Source: Prorocentrum cordatum (Eukaryota > Sar > Dinophyceae > Prorocentrales > Prorocentraceae). From it: 64,000 nucleotides of DNA. The DNA is taken from the NCBI GenBank assembly GCA_963575745.1, contig CAUYUJ010015504.1, positions 1,742,464-1,806,463 of the forward strand. The letters run 5' to 3'. Below are positions 1-11,555 of this stretch, one piece after another. The notes under the pieces are model-generated. The model was not told where the DNA came from, did not search any database, and was given only the letters and a program-made list of their open reading frames with translations. Numbering within the stretch: the stretch's first letter is position 1; each line of letters begins with the position of its first letter. The position numbers and the translations under genes are program-made.

Positions 1-1549
1 GCCCGGAACGCTACGCAAACCGATATGCAATAGACAAACCCGCGCAGAAAACCGCGGCCTGGGAGACAACGGCGCGACGGCAATCATTGCCCGGGCATTT
101 TCGCGCGAGGAGATGGCCGAAGGAGATGGCCGAAGGAGGAGATGGCCGAAGGAGGAAGGATCGCGGCCGACAAGACTCACTAGGCGCGGCCGCGCCGCTC
201 GCCGACGGCGCGCGAAGCCTCTCCCACGTGACGACTACGAGGAGAAACAGGCACTATGTGCTTCAGCTACGAAGATCCAGCGAGAACCGCCCACGCAGCA
301 TTCCAGCAGACAGGCGGGAGGTGAGGGGGGGCGACGAACATAACCAAAAACAGCGCCCGCCCACCGCATACAACGCGCGCGGCGGAGCCTGCGCGCCCGG
401 CGCTGACGCGCAGGGGGCCGCGCAAAAAAAAAAAGAGCTCTGCGCATCTCTCGTCGGCGCGGCCTCGCCGCGTCGCCTTGCGCGCGCAGCGGAAGGCGCG
501 CGCGCCAAGCAATCCCGCGGCGTCGACGACAGAGCCGCTCGCGCGCGTGCCAGGAGCAAACAGAGACGAGGAGGGACAAACACAAGGCCGCCGCGGCCCC
601 CGGGCGCCCTGGGCGCGCGCTGCTGGCAGAGGTCGCGGCGCGCCGGGCACTGGCAGCAGCGTTCCAGCGAGCCGTCGGCCCGAGGGCGCCCCGGGGCGCG
701 GCGCCCGATTCTCTGGAACCTCCGGGGCGCCATCCGACCGCCCACGTTCGAGCGGAGGACTGGCGCGAGCACCCGCGGGGGGGCCGGATGTCCGATTCGT
801 CCGCCCAGAGCCTTCTGCGCCAGAGGCCCGGGAACATATCCGGCCGCGAGCGATCCAGGCAGCGGCGCAGCGCCCGCTCCGTCGCCGCAGTCCTGAACGG
901 GGCCGCCGCCTTCAGGGCGTGGGCGGGCGGGTCGCGAAGCGCCCGCGCGGCGCGCCCCAACCCTGGGCCTGGAATCGCAGGAGGGCGGGCCAAGGAAGAG
1001 AGCACGAAGAGGCCACCCACTCATGCCACGCACCTTGGCGGACGACGCTTCCGCGCCCTGCAGGGCGCCCCGGAAAGCCGCGGCGCGCGGCGGGACGCGA
1101 AGAGGCCCACCGCGATGCACCTCGCGGGCCGGCACGGTGACCGCGGCGACGCCAGCGATGGCCGCGACGCCGGGGAATTCACGAAAAAACCCAGCCGAGC
1201 GCCAAAACTCGACGGCGTCGGCGTCGGGCCAGATCCTTGGGCCCAGGAACGAGCTTCTGCTGAGCCCGCTGGCCCGCCGCGGCGAAAGCGCCAGGGGGGC
1301 GCTCAGCAACGCCGCGAACGCGACGACGGATGCGAGACCTGGCAAACCTCAATGGTGGACATCGTGCTTGAACGACGCGCCCCCGACCAGACGCTATGTC
1401 TTCCATCCTTCTCCAGAGCGCCGCCTCATGATTCGAAGCCTCTTCCAGGCCACGCGCAAAGCGCAAAGCAGTTGGGCGAGTCAGCGGCCCCGGCGGCCCC
1501 CCCCCCCCCCGCCGCGGCGAAACCGCGCCGCGCAAATTGGCGCGAATCG
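1..1549. other. GC-rich stretch, no supportable gene
   Basis: All six frames are open for long distances because of base composition. Some minus-strand frames may be decayed downstream sequence of the reverse transcriptase at 1.55-2.25 kb, but no motif is clear enough to annotate. Confidence 0.5.
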
Positions 1550-2253
1550 TCAAACGACTGGGGGCACCGCGAGGGGCCCGGAACGCGTTGCTGACGTCGA
1601 GGTCCAAACCAGACGCCCGCGCGCGCGCCCCGTGAAGGCGTGCTCGAGCTGGGCCAAGCGCCGCAGCAGCAGCGGGTCGGCAGACGCGTCGCCCGCGAAG
1701 GCGCGAAGTGGGATCGAGGGGGGGTCCCAGCGGAGGCGCCTGAGCAGCGCGTCCAGGGCGACGGCGGGAAGCAAGGGGGGAAAGGGGCAGCCTTGACGGA
1801 TGCCGCGGCGCACGCCGCAGGAGCTGCAACGGGCGCCGCCCGTCACGACGCCGCAAACGTTCCCGCGGCGCGGAATGTCGACGAACTTGGATGCAGGATG
1901 GACCAGGATGGAGCGCTCGATGAATGAAGGGGAACGCCGCTGCAGAATGAACGGACATCGCGCCGGCCTCGTCCGAAGAGAAAGTTGCAGGGACTGGCGC
2001 TTCCTATGCGTCTGCCAGGTTGGAAAACATGGGGCGCCCAACGCCCAGCGATGAACCCCCACTGGAGATCCGAAGCCGCGGGCCCGACCATGCTCGACCA
2101 GCAGCCGCGCCGCATTCGCCGAAAGGCGGCTGCCCGTATCGGTTGCGTCGAGTGGCCCGAAGCCGCTGGGCTCAAAGTACCTTCTTCCCGTGGGCCCCGA
2201 GCCCGAGCTGACGTTGTAGCCGCCAGCGTGGGTCTACATGAGGGGCGCCCCAT
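1550..2253 (-). pseudogene. decayed LINE reverse transcriptase fragment
   Basis: The minus-strand frames carry recognisable pieces of a non-LTR retrotransposon reverse transcriptase. The upstream piece (about 2,250-2,050) ends in a QWGFIAGR-like block, matching the QRGFxPGR block seen before RT motif A. The downstream piece has motif B as GIRQGCPFPPLLPAVALDAL (about 1,815-1,740) and then FAGDA (about 1,690) where motif C should read F/YADD. The first catalytic Asp is therefore Gly. The two pieces lie in different frames, so there is at least one frameshift near 2,050. No intact endonuclease or RNase H could be traced downstream, where the sequence is very GC-rich with long overlapping frames. 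It is a dead copy on the same strand as the larger LINE at 13.3-19.5 kb, but not obviously the same family. Confidence 0.6.
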
Positions 2254-2839
2254 CGTCGGGCGCGAGGGCCTGGAAAGCGCGGGGCGCGGTCGAGAGGGCT
2301 GCGTCGCGCGCGCCGCCGTGCCGAGAACGGGGCGACGCGCGGGCCATCGGCAAAATGGAACTTCTCCGCGGCTGCTCTAATGCGTCGACGAGATAAGCGA
2401 AATCTGCCCGGGTCGCAGGGCACGCAGCGTGGGCCAAGGAGCCGGCGCCCGCGCCGTCGCCCATGTGGCGCGCCGAATCGCCATCGATTCGGCGCGGGTT
2501 CTTGACGGCGCCCCGGAAACCCCGGGCATAGCAACGAACGCGCCGAGATCTCACTGGGCCGGCCTCCCTCCGCGGCGCGAATGAATCCCACCAGCCCTGC
2601 GGGCGCGAGTGCTTTACGACGCTTGTTCTTCCGCCTCATTTTTGAATGTTCGAGAACGCGCGCGCCCGCCCCCCTGCCCCCCCGGGCGCCTGGGCGGGGG
2701 CTTCGCGACCGATTGGGGCGTGCAAGACTGCCTCGGCGACAACCAAATCATCGATTTCAGAGTGTCTTCGGCGCGCGTCGGCCACCCGGAGAGGGGGGCG
2801 GCAAAATATGGGGCCCGCCCTTCTTGCATCGAGTTCCTC

Positions 2840-3060
2840 CGAGGTGGCCCCCGACGCCCCCGAGAGCACACCGATGGGGCCCCAACAGGCACCCAAGAGG
2901 CCCCCCAAGAGGCCCTCAAAAGGCCCCCCCCCCTAAACCGCCAAGAAATTCCGAGAAGCTCCCCCGAGCTGCCCAAGATGCCCCCACAGGCCCCAGGGGC
3001 CGCCAAGAGACGCCCAAAACGACCCGGGAGAACCCGCGAAAACTTTCGAGAGACATCCTA
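2840..3060 (+). repeat. degenerate CCCCAAGAGGCCC repeat cluster (1 of 5)
   Basis: Short degenerate units built around CCCCAAGAGGCCC/CCCAAGATGGCC follow one another. The same repeat forms clusters at 9.7-10.25, 33.56-33.76, 48.96-49.4 and 54.23-54.52 kb. Its reverse strand translates as Trp/Gly/Leu-rich frames (GASWGPLG type), which are repeat artefacts. Confidence 0.7.
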
Positions 3061-5535
3061 ATATATTCCAGGATATATCCAAAAGGCCTCTGGCCACCCT
3101 GCCTGCCCCCCCTCCTCCTCCTCGCCCCGTTCATCATCGGACTATTCGTCCTGGCCCCTCTTGCGTCCGCCCCCCGAATCCCCCTGCCCCTCGTCCTCCG
3201 ATTCATCCTCCACCCCCCCTCTTGGGATGCGACGTCTTCCCCAGCCCCTGAGTCCACTGCGCGCTCGCCCGCATCTCTGATCAAAACAATTCGCCTCCAA
3301 ATCGTGTCTGGGTGGGCTGGCCAGATGACGCGATGCGTCTGAAATTGCACAACGACGCAAAAGCGGCCCTCTACGTCGGCGGCTTGCTCCGGAAAGCGGC
3401 GCTCTTTATGATCCGGGCGGCCGCCGTCCGAGCTGCCGCAGGCGCTCCAGCGCGTTGGCGCCAGAATGCGCCCGACCTTCCCGGCGCCCCAGCGCCACCC
3501 GGCGAGGAAACGACGGACCGGCGAGCCAGCCCAAAGGTGGGCCCAGCCCTCTCGCGAAGAACAGCGCCCAACGACGCGGCGCGTCGTAGCGCCGCTCCAG
3601 CGTCGAGCAGAGGACGCGCTGGTCCAGCTTATCCGATAGGTGGCAACAGGCGTAGATGATGTCGACCCGCGATTGGGCCGAAGCCGAGGCGCGCGGGCGC
3701 CATGGCCCGCGCATCTCTGCGAGCCTTAGCCTGTCCTCGACGGCCGCCTTTACATGTCTCTCGTCGTGGGCGTCGCGCAGGCCCGATGGCGCCCGATGTC
3801 GCCGCGCGGCTCTCGCACGTTCGACCTCTTCTCCGAGATAGTCAGCGCATCCAACCTCGACGGAGACAAAGACAGGAGAGCCAGACATCGAATGGATAAG
3901 TCGAATCGATTCGGCGATCGACATGAATCGGACGGCGGGAACCGGCAACCGAGTCGGGACAAGTATCGGCGGAAACCAGTATGCTAGCATGCCTCCAAAA
4001 TCGGAGCCCAAACAGGCATCACACATAAAAACGAATCGGGATCGGAGACCATCGAAGTCGAATCGAATCAAACCGGAAGGATCGAAACGAGCCCTGCAAA
4101 GATGTCGGCGCGATCGTCGCCCAAATTCCTCGGATGCCCCAGCTTGTGCGATCAAGCCATGCAAGGGTGCCAGGTCGGGCCGCGCTTTGGTGCTATGTCC
4201 GATCTAGTGAAAAGGCGCGATGCATCATCTGTGCGCATGGACCGGGGCATCCTGACTGGGAAACGAGCACGTGGCAACTTCTGGCACCAGTTGCATAACC
4301 AACAACCAGCCACTTCGTCTTCAAGGAGGTCACTGCGATCGTGTGCGGGAGATTTCAGAGACACAGTATGCGGTCGATCCAACGTGCGACGAAAGCAAGA
4401 GAACATGTCCTTCCGCATTGGCCCATAACTCATCGAACCTTGTCTGGCTGGTCGCCACGCGATCCAGTTCTTCAACTTCACGATATTGGACTGTCTCGCT
4501 GATGCGGCCGTTTGTTAAAGGCGACCAAACAATTTCGTGCATGACCGTCTTCTCTACATGGTCGGCCGGCGTTGAATGATCTGTGGTGCTGACTGGTCGA
4601 AGTGCTGGTTGCTGCTCGTCGGTCGGCGCTCCTGGCGATGGCCACGGCCAGAAAATCTGGAATTTGTTGGCGGTATCGCCGGTGTGTTCTCGTCTGTGGT
4701 GCTGCTGATATGTCGATGTCAGTCGGTGGCTCTGCCTGCTATTGCTGCGCAGTCGGTGATGCTGCTGGTCTGTCGGTGAAGAATGGTTGGTGTATGGTGG
4801 TCGGTGGTGATGTTCGTCGGGGATGCTGGTGGCTGTTGCTGGGCTGTCGGTGCCGCTGCTGGTCGGTGGGTCACTGTGGCCGTACCGCATGTCGGCGCTG
4901 AGCCGTCTCCAGGTGCGCAGCGCCGTGCCCGAGCGAACCCCACGCGTGACCCTTGCCGACACGGCTAGGAAGAGAAGGACGAGGGGGAAATGGGTAGTAG
5001 GATGAAGAAGAAGAAAAAGAAGAAGAAGAAGAAAAAGAAGCGGAGGGGAGGGAGGTGGAGCTGGAGGGTGATGAGGCTTGCAAGGACGAGGACGGTGAGG
5101 AGGTTGTTGTTGGCCCAGAAGGATCCTTATTGCCTTCTTCAAAGGATGGGTGGTCATTCCTTTGCGTTGTCCTACCCTGTCGTCTTCGTCTTCCAACCCC
5201 ATGGCGGCTGGCTCCGAGCCTGAGTCTTCAATTCTGAAGCCTCTTGCCGTGAGAAGCCTTTGGGCCTGGTTCGCATGGCCAATGCAATTCAAAAGAAAGA
5301 CAAGCTACATGCACTGCCGTGCGATCAAAAATCTGTACATCCGAGTGATGGCGAGAGTTGGGTGGTTGAGATGCTGAAACCCGCAGGCCTAAACATGAGG
5401 CATTCGTCCGAGACCGGCGCAGCAAAAGAGCGGGAAACGAATCCTCCCGAGTGGCCTCTACATCAGGACGCGACAAAACGATACTACATCCCGTTCACAA
5501 CATGGGGAACGCAAGTGACAGAGACCAGATTCATC
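3061..5535. other. no recognisable gene
   Basis: GC-rich to about 3.85 kb, then more balanced. Minus-strand frames of 252 codons (3,406-4,164) and 320 codons (4,330-5,292) are open, but neither shows a motif. The second covers a CTGCTG/GTCGGTG-rich tract (4,590-4,870) and a (AAG)n tract (5,003-5,040), which explains its low complexity. Confidence 0.4.
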
Positions 5536-5576
5536 AACCAAGGTCCAATTCCCAAAGAGTAACGGCGATTGTAGAT

Positions 5577-5734
5577 TTAGCTCGGGCATGTACCCCTACA
5601 GTCGGATTTTGGGCGACACATGACGAATAACTCAAACAAATATCAAACTAGTGAAAAATATGTTAAAATCGTCCCCGAACTATGTTTTGACTATTTTGGA
5701 ATGTTCCTCCTGTAGGGGGACACGTCCGACTGAA
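5577..5734. mobile_element. TIR element, copy A (158 bp)
   Basis: Terminal inverted repeats begin TTAGCTCGGGC on the left and TTCAGTCGGAC on the right (reverse complement), followed on both sides by CCCCCTACAG-like sequence. The AT-rich core matches the other copies at 21.35, 43.32, 45.19, 46.58 and 59.61 kb. No open frame fits a transposase, so it is non-autonomous. Unlike the other copies it is flanked flush by a 41-bp imperfect direct repeat (5,536-5,576 and 5,735-5,775, about 34 of 41 identical) rather than an 8-bp target duplication. Confidence 0.75.
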
Positions 5735-5977
5735 AACCAAGGTCCAATTCGCAAATAATGACGGACAATGTAGATATTGGTTCGCTCGCTCCGCTGCTGC
5801 GACAAGCCATAGCAAGCAGACGCTGAAAGATGCCCCACCCCGTAATCCAACAGGCACTTCTTGGCGGCGCGCGCAATGGGGTGGAGGAGGGGGGACGGCT
5901 TCTTAGAAAGAGGCTGCTTCTTAGAAGGCGCCGGCCTTACATCTAAAGATCAGGCCCGCGCCTTCTAAGAAGCAGGG

Positions 5978-6172
5978 GTGCTTCTAAGCGACCCTCCCCC
6001 CTCCCCCCACTCCCCTCAGCGCGTGGCTGAACTTATGAAGACACACGGGTTCACCTTCCATGACAGATTGGAAATCACGCACATCATCTGCAAGGACCGA
6101 CGTGGTTCGGAAAACCCCCATAGCAGCTCTCTGAAGCACATCCTCCCAACCCTATGGGCATCGGTGGTTTGA
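5978..6172 (+). CDS. possible exon, unknown product
   Basis: A pyrimidine-rich tract (5,990-6,018) ending in CAG precedes a plus-strand frame reading RVAELMKTHGFTFHD and on to a stop at 6,172. This looks more like real protein than most frames nearby. No family is recognised. The minus strand also has a small candidate here with splice-like borders (TTGCAG, AAG/GTGAAC), so the strand is not settled. Confidence 0.25.
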   Translation: MLLSDPPPSPHSPQRVAELMKTHGFTFHDRLEITHIICKDRRGSENPHSSSLKHILPTLWASVV

Positions 6173-6364
6173 GGGATCAACTGTTCCAATGGAGTCCCAT
6201 CTGCCCGTGAAGGAATGGCCGATGACTGCACCGTAATAACAAACACCCCTTCCCCCAATTGAGAGACCGCTGACCTGAGACCATGCCGCCCTCCTTCCAT
6301 CACCCTAGCAGCACATTGCCCTGGCAACGGGGCCCAGCCATGTGCAGTTCAAGTGCCGATATTG

Positions 6365-6490
6365 TGAATATCGCCCTTCGGTGGATCTCCTTATGGGGAC
6401 ACGGAACATGTCAAGGATGTGCCGAGATGGGGCGGGGCGGCCATGCGGGCGTTGCCATTGGGGTTTTCGATAGAGCTCCCATACAGCAAA
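6365..6490 (-). repeat. isolated copy of the 90-bp minisatellite unit
   Basis: GGATGTGCCGAGATGGGGCG followed by GGCCATGCGGGCG and GAGCTCCCATA matches, in inverse orientation, the unit of the arrays at 30.9-32.3, 47.3-48.6 and 52.7-53.8 kb. A second isolated unit follows at about 6,688-6,775. Confidence 0.6.
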
Positions 6491-6687
6491 AGCTCGGCCA
6501 CAAGAAACCTCCGCAAGAAACCCAACCCTGAAATACGCGAGTTGTTCAGTGAAAATCCACACGTGTCGATCGAAAATCGTCTAGATCTGATTGGGAGCCC
6601 ATCAAAATCCAAGAAACCCAGGGCACCCTGGCAAAATCCCACTGGTTTCCTGGCACGCGCCCCCACTGTAGTGGGCCACGATCTGTG

Positions 6688-6775
6688 AGAGATGTGTGCC
6701 GAGACGGAGCGGGGCCGCCATGCCGCCGCTCACTGGGGCCTCCCGCGGAGTTCCCCGCGGGACCACGAACATGGA
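6688..6775 (-). repeat. isolated copy of the 90-bp minisatellite unit
   Basis: GTGCCGAGACGGAGCGGGGC, GGGGCCTCCCGCGGAG and GGGACCACGAA correspond to successive blocks of the 90-bp unit. The two units at 6.4 and 6.7 kb are separated by about 200 bp of other sequence. Confidence 0.55.
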
Positions 6776-7007
6776 ATGCGGGCCCCGGCGCTGGAGCCTC
6801 TGGGGAACGTCCTACAACTGGGGCAGATCCACAAGAAGCCTGCTACAAGAAGCCCAAACCTGAGACCCCAGGACGTCCCTTGGTCTTCGGTGCGGGGACG
6901 CCACGCTCTCCGTCGCAAAACCATCGAAACCCAGGAAACCCAAGGCACCCTGGAGGCAACCGGGGTGCTCCTCGGCAGGGGTCTCCACCGTACGGGACCA
7001 CGAGAGG

Positions 7008-7140
7008 AGGAGGAGGAGGAGGAGGAGGAGGAGGAGGAGGGGGAGCGGGAGGAGGAGGAGGAGGAGGAGGAGGAGGAGGAGGAGGCGGAGGAGGAGGAGG
7101 AGGAGGAGGAGGAACGGAGGAGGAGGAGGATGAGGAAGAT
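7008..7140 (+). repeat. (GGA)n microsatellite
   Basis: About 130 bp of nearly perfect GGA/GAG triplets. The long Glu or Gly frames across it are translation artefacts. Confidence 0.95.
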
Positions 7141-7258
7141 GAGGAGGCGGCAGGCGGGAGAGCGCACGACAGGCGGGAGCGGAGCGGGAGAGGAGGAAGT
7201 TCCAGCCGGGGGTCTGCCGCCCTGCCGCCGCCATCGCGACCCGAGGCAGCCGCTGCAT

Positions 7259-7327
7259 TCACTTGTAGACCAGCGCTCTGCCGTCCGCCGTGCCGACGAC
7301 GAGTCGGCCCACCATCTCGGGGTCCGC
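7259..7327 (-). CDS. probable last exon of a WD40-repeat gene
   Basis: On the minus strand a CT-rich tract interrupted by a G-run ends in AAG. It is followed by a 69-nt frame reading ADPEMVGRLVVGTADGRALV, then YK and a TGA stop at 7,261-7,259. VVGTADGRALVYK is typical of the closing strands of a WD40 blade, and WD40 proteins often end this way. It lies downstream of three other minus-strand WD40 blocks (58.7, 43.85 and 20.9 kb) in the right order, so it is taken as the C-terminal exon of that gene. If joined directly to the 20.9 kb exon, the intron would be about 13.5 kb and would contain the complete LINE at 13.3-19.5 kb. The G-run just before the AG makes the exact acceptor uncertain. Confidence 0.55.
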   Translation of the reverse strand, partial: ADPEMVGRLVVGTADGRALVYK

Positions 7328-7619
7328 CTTCCCCCCCCCCAGGAGCAGGGGAGGGGGGGGACGAAGGAATGGGGGGGGAGAAGGGGAGGGGGAGGGGGCA
7401 AGCTAGGTGCGCTCGCGTCATATCTGACATCCTACCCCTCCATCCCATCCCTTACCATGGCGTAGATCCCCTCTCTACTCGCACAGTCGGATGTCGAGCA
7501 GGGCAATGCTCCCGAAAGGGTACGCGATGCATTGTAGAGCACGGCAAGGCATGGCGTAGAAGAGCACCGCAAAACGTAGTATCAACCTAGCATTGCATTG
7601 CATGCCGTGGCATGGCACG

Positions 7620-7815
7620 GAAAATGACGCCAGCGCTGCAGCGGGAGCACGAGTCGAAACGAGCGGAAGCGCGGAAATGAGGCCAGCGCTGCAGTGGGAA
7701 CACGTTTCGGAACGAGCGGAAGCATGTAAATGAGGCCAGCGCTGCAGCGGGAGCATGATTCGGAACGAGCGGGGCCCGAAAATGAGGCCGGCGCCTCAGC
7801 GAGAGCAGCATTTTG
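7620..7815. repeat. 53-bp tandem repeat, about 3.7 copies
   Basis: Each unit starts AAATGAGGCCAGCGCTGCAG and continues through GGGAGCA and GAACGAGCGG. Unit starts fall near 7,621, 7,674, 7,727 and 7,780. The last copy is the most diverged. Confidence 0.85.
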
Positions 7816-8123
7816 AAACAAATGCAGGCGAAAACCCAACTCGGGGGAAACCTGTGTGCAAAAAAAACATTACGCAGGGGGGGGGGTGGAGCACTTTCAA
7901 ACCGTCATCAGGGGAAGAGGGAGAGTAGTATTCATATTGAGTAATTGTTGAGGGGAGGGGGAGGAAGAATGAGGAGACGGAGAAGGAGAGTGGGGGGGGG
8001 GCTGGGGGCCACCAGCCCCGATCGAGCATTCCTGCACGGCTGGGCGGGGGTGCGGCGGCAACTTAGGAACCAGGGGCAGGGTGGGGCGGAACTGGAAGGG
8101 GCGCCGGACACATTGATACACGT

Positions 8124-8396
8124 GTGCCTTCGGAACAGAAAACTGTTACCACGCTGAAAGCGCAAACACACGCCAACTGGCGCAAGATCCTGATTGCGAA
8201 ATCGGTCGCAAGAACCCGCCACCCGTTCACTGAGAGTGCGCGTGCAGAACTGATTGAAGCAGTTGTGCCAGAACATGCCGAGTTGCTGAGATTTACGGCA
8301 ACAGCGAATGCTGGACTCGACGCTGGGACACTTGGATTGGCCTCAATGCGCAAACCGCCCTTCACTTCCGCCACACTCAAACACACACTCGTCTGA
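8124..8396 (+). CDS. short open frame, unknown product
   Basis: A 90-codon plus-strand frame in moderately GC-rich, non-repetitive sequence has a normal-looking amino-acid mix (for example HANWRKILIAKSVARTRHPF) and ends in a stop at 8,396. No motif is recognised. The opposite strand is also open for 107 codons. It may be an exon or part of an old retroelement. Confidence 0.2.
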   Translation: MPSEQKTVTTLKAQTHANWRKILIAKSVARTRHPFTESARAELIEAVVPEHAELLRFTATANAGLDAGTLGLASMRKPPFTSATLKHTLV

Positions 8397-8871
8397 CGCT
8401 GCTGCTACCAAGACAGATCGTCAACAAAACATCAATCACTTTAGAGGAAATTATATTGCCAACATGTTTCCCGCGAGTGCCGCACCAAATCCTCCTCTCA
8501 TGTGCTGATGCTCTAATTGGTCAAGACGCGACTCCGTTCTCAACGAGCAACGCGCTTGTCACAAAGCGCAGCCATGCACACCATTGTTGAACCCTCGCCC
8601 AGGTGTGTACTATACCACGACAACAATGCCAAGCGGTATTGCGAGACCACATCATCTGCCCCACCCCCGGTGACCGACATGGAGGTCGTCGCCCCCGCGT
8701 AGGTGACAGTTCGGCAAACAAGCTGGGGATTTCATTGATCACTCTCAACTAGAAAGGCGAACGCTGCAAAAACCATCGCATCGTAACGTTCCGACCAAGA
8801 ACACTTGACCTTGAACCCAAACTGTCAACAAGAACCGACCCGGTCGACTTCTGGGTCGTTTGCCGTATTTA

Positions 8872-8930
8872 TGTTCTCTGTCTCTCTCTCTCTGTCCCTC
8901 TCTCGCTCTCTCTCTCTCTCTCTCTCCCCC
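8872..8930 (+). repeat. (TC)n microsatellite
   Basis: About 60 bp of nearly uninterrupted CT dinucleotides. Confidence 0.9.
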
Positions 8931-8934
8931 TGTA

Positions 8935-9460
8935 TATGCATATGTACGTGCAGATACGCATGTATGTACGTATGAATGTTTGTATGTATAGGTGTATGTA
9001 TGTTTGTATGTATGTATACATGCATGCATGCATGTTTATATGTATACATTTACGTATGTAATTATGTATATATATGTATGCATGCATGCCTGTATGTATG
9101 TGTATGTGTATGTATGCATGCATGCATACATTCATGCATGTGTGTATGCACGTGTGTATGTACGTACGCATGCATGTATGCATGCATGCATGTGTGCATG
9201 CATGCATGTGTGTATGTACGTATGTATGTAGGTAGGTAGTTGTGTATGCATGCATGCATGCATGCATGCATGCATGCATGCATGTATGTGTTTATGTATA
9301 TATGCATGCATGCATGTCTGCATGCATGCATGCATGCATGCATGTATGCATGCATGCATGTATGCATGTATGCATGTATGTATGTATGTATGTTAGATCT
9401 ATGTGTATATAAGGTCATATATATGTGCATATATGTTTGTATGTGTATCTATGTTTCCGC
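8935..9460 (+). repeat. (TGTA/TGCA)n microsatellite, about 520 bp
   Basis: Mixed tetranucleotides ATGT/ATGC run almost without break. Perfect ATGC runs are palindromic in pairs. The Cys/Met/Tyr/His frames across it are artefacts. Confidence 0.95.
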
Positions 9461-9699
9461 CGACCTGGCGTGCGAGTTTCCCAAAGCTACAGCCTGAGCT
9501 TCAGCTCTGCTTGGGGGAGGCCAGGGAGCCTCTGCCAGGGAGGAGAGGGCGGGGGGGCCCTGACATTTCCGGGGCCGCTCGGGAGGAGGGGGGGGGGTTG
9601 TACCAATTCCGGCGCCGCTCCCGCAACGCAGGAGAAAGGGTGTGGGGGTGGCCCAGCCGGTGAAGGGGGGAAAGGGTGGGGCAAGGCGGCAACGCCGCC

Positions 9700-10250
9700 A
9701 AGGCCGCCAGTGTGACCAAACAGAGCCCCTGCATGCCCAAGGGGGCCTCACGACGGACCAAGAGGCCCCCAAGAGGGCCCCAAGACTGTTTTGAGAGGAC
9801 CCCCAAGAAAGCCACACGAGGCCAAACGATTGATTTTCCGTGGCGTTTTTCTTGTTTTTTAGGGTCTCGCCTTTTCGAGCTTCCGACGCTCCAAGACGGC
9901 CCAAGAGACCCCGAGCAACGCCCCAAGACAACCCCAGAGGCCCCCAAGAAAGCTGCAAGACTGCCCAAGAGGGTCCGGAGACAAACCAAGAGCCAAGACG
10001 GCCCATGAGAGCCCCAGGACGGCCTCAAAGGGGGGAACATGAACCGACGATTCCAGCCTTCCGCCGCAAGAGGTCCCCAGGAAGCCCCAAGAGGCCCACG
10101 AGAGGCCCCAAGGGACTCCCAAAAGGCTCCAAAGAGGCCACAGGAAGCTCTCAAGATACCCAACAGAGGCCCCCAAACGGGGCCCAAGAGGCTTCAGAAC
10201 TGCCTCTAAGAAGCCCCCGAGAAGCTTCCCAACGAACCTCCAAAAAGCCT
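9700..10250 (+). repeat. degenerate CCCCAAGAGGCCC repeat cluster (2 of 5)
   Basis: A 550-bp run of units such as GGCCCCAAGAGGCC, GCCCCCGAGAAGC and CCCCAAGAAAGC, like the cluster at 2.84-3.06 kb. Confidence 0.75.
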
Positions 10251-10499
10251 CGGACCCACAACGCAGGCTCGGTGGCGGGATAAGCCCAAGGCCTTCAGAT
10301 TAGAGAAGATAGAAATGACGGGACGGACCAATGTGCCATGAACTAGTCTCGCTAGGTCCTGACCAACGACCCACCAACGAGCCAACCCGTCCGGGAACTA
10401 GCCCGCCAACAAGCTCGATCGACGGACACGACGCAAACATTCCATTCTGCACGTGCTGCCCCTAAAACAACTGTCAAAACCCTCCTCCCCCTTATTCTC

Positions 10500-10605
10500 C
10501 TTTTCCTCCTCCTCCTCCTCCTCCTCCTCCTCCTCCCCCTCATCCTCCTTTTCCTTTTTCTCATCCTCCTCCTCCTCCTCCTCCTCCCTCCTGCTTCCTC
10601 CTCGA
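10500..10605 (+). repeat. (TCC)n microsatellite
   Basis: Interrupted CTC/TCC triplets over about 105 bp. Confidence 0.9.
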
Positions 10606-10853
10606 GCTAGAGCGCACAGACTGTTGAACAAGACGAGGGCGCACGGAGCATCCCGAAGCGTCCCCGGATCGGTCGCACAATATCACCTCTCTTGCCTCCC
10701 AGATCCTCATCCCTCCAACTCCCCCTCGTCATCCTGCTATTCCTTCCCCTCTTCCGAGTGCGGTCCCTTCATCCTCATCGTCCTCCCCCGAAAGACCCAA
10801 ACGTCAACTTCGCGATGGTGTGACGGTCGGCCTTACTGACGACAAGGGGGGAG

Positions 10854-11000
10854 CAAGGGCTCCCGACTTCGCGCTTCGCGCTGCGCGAAGCGCGAATAAC
10901 GTCGCGCTCTCGCGCCGCCTCCCAGGGGAAAAGAAGAGGATGAGGAATCGGAGCTGAACCGCGAAGCGCGAATAACTTCGCGCCCTCGAGGGCGCCCTTG
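10854..11000. mobile_element. 147-bp foldback element, copy 1
   Basis: It begins CAAGGGCTCCC and ends GGGCGCCCTTG, an 11-bp terminal inverted repeat with one mismatch. Inside, GCGCGAATAACgTCGCGC-like hairpins occur near both ends. Copies of 147-148 bp with the same order of blocks lie at 50,771-50,917 and 59,369-59,516. GGGAG flanks both sides here, a possible short target duplication. Confidence 0.7.
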
Positions 11001-11309
11001 GGGAGTGGAGGATGGAGAACAGGACGGAAGATGATGGGGGCGGGGCAGGGTGGACGGAGGAGCGCGGGCGGAGCGAGGGACCCTGAGATCCGACGGTGCG
11101 AAAAATGGCAGCTCCGCGGAAAATCACGCCCGGCTTCCGCACCCTCGCCGTCGGTCGCCTCTGAGTCCCGCCTGCTTCGGCGTGTGCGACGCACTGTTTC
11201 TTCCTTCGCAGGTGGCATGGCCTGCCCCCGCTTGCCCGGCGTGCGACCTGATCCGTGCGCCCGCGAAACAAAAGAAGAGTCACGCCTGGAGCCCCAGCCT
11301 CCTCTCGTC

Positions 11310-11555
11310 GTCGATATCTTCCTCCTCCTCCTCCTCCTCCTCCTCTTCTCCTCTTCTCCTCCTCCTCCTCCCTCCTCCTCCTCCTCCTCTCCTCCTCCTC
11401 CTCCTCCTCTCCTCCTCCCTCTCCCTCCTCCCCTCCTCCCCTCCTCTCCTCCTCCCTCCTCCCTCCTCCCTCCTCCCTCCCCTCCTCCTCCCTCCTCCCT
11501 CCTCCTCCTCCTCCTCCTCCTCCTCCTCCTCCTCCTCCTCCTCATCCTCCTCCTG
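11310..11555 (+). repeat. (CTC)n microsatellite
   Basis: About 245 bp of interrupted CTC/TCC triplets. With the (GAG)n tract at 11,711-11,780 it forms an inverted pair separated by about 155 bp. Confidence 0.95.

Noticed and set aside
263-1345. 360-codon minus-strand frame at the window start
   Set aside because: GC-driven frame without motifs, overlapping several equally long frames. It may include decayed LINE sequence but could not be shown to.
4330-5292. 320-codon minus-strand frame
   Set aside because: Low-complexity Leu/Ser/Pro and His/Gln tracts from CTT and CTG repeats; no domain.
8825-9500. Met/His/Cys/Tyr-rich frames around 9 kb
   Set aside because: Translations of the ATGT/ATGC microsatellite.
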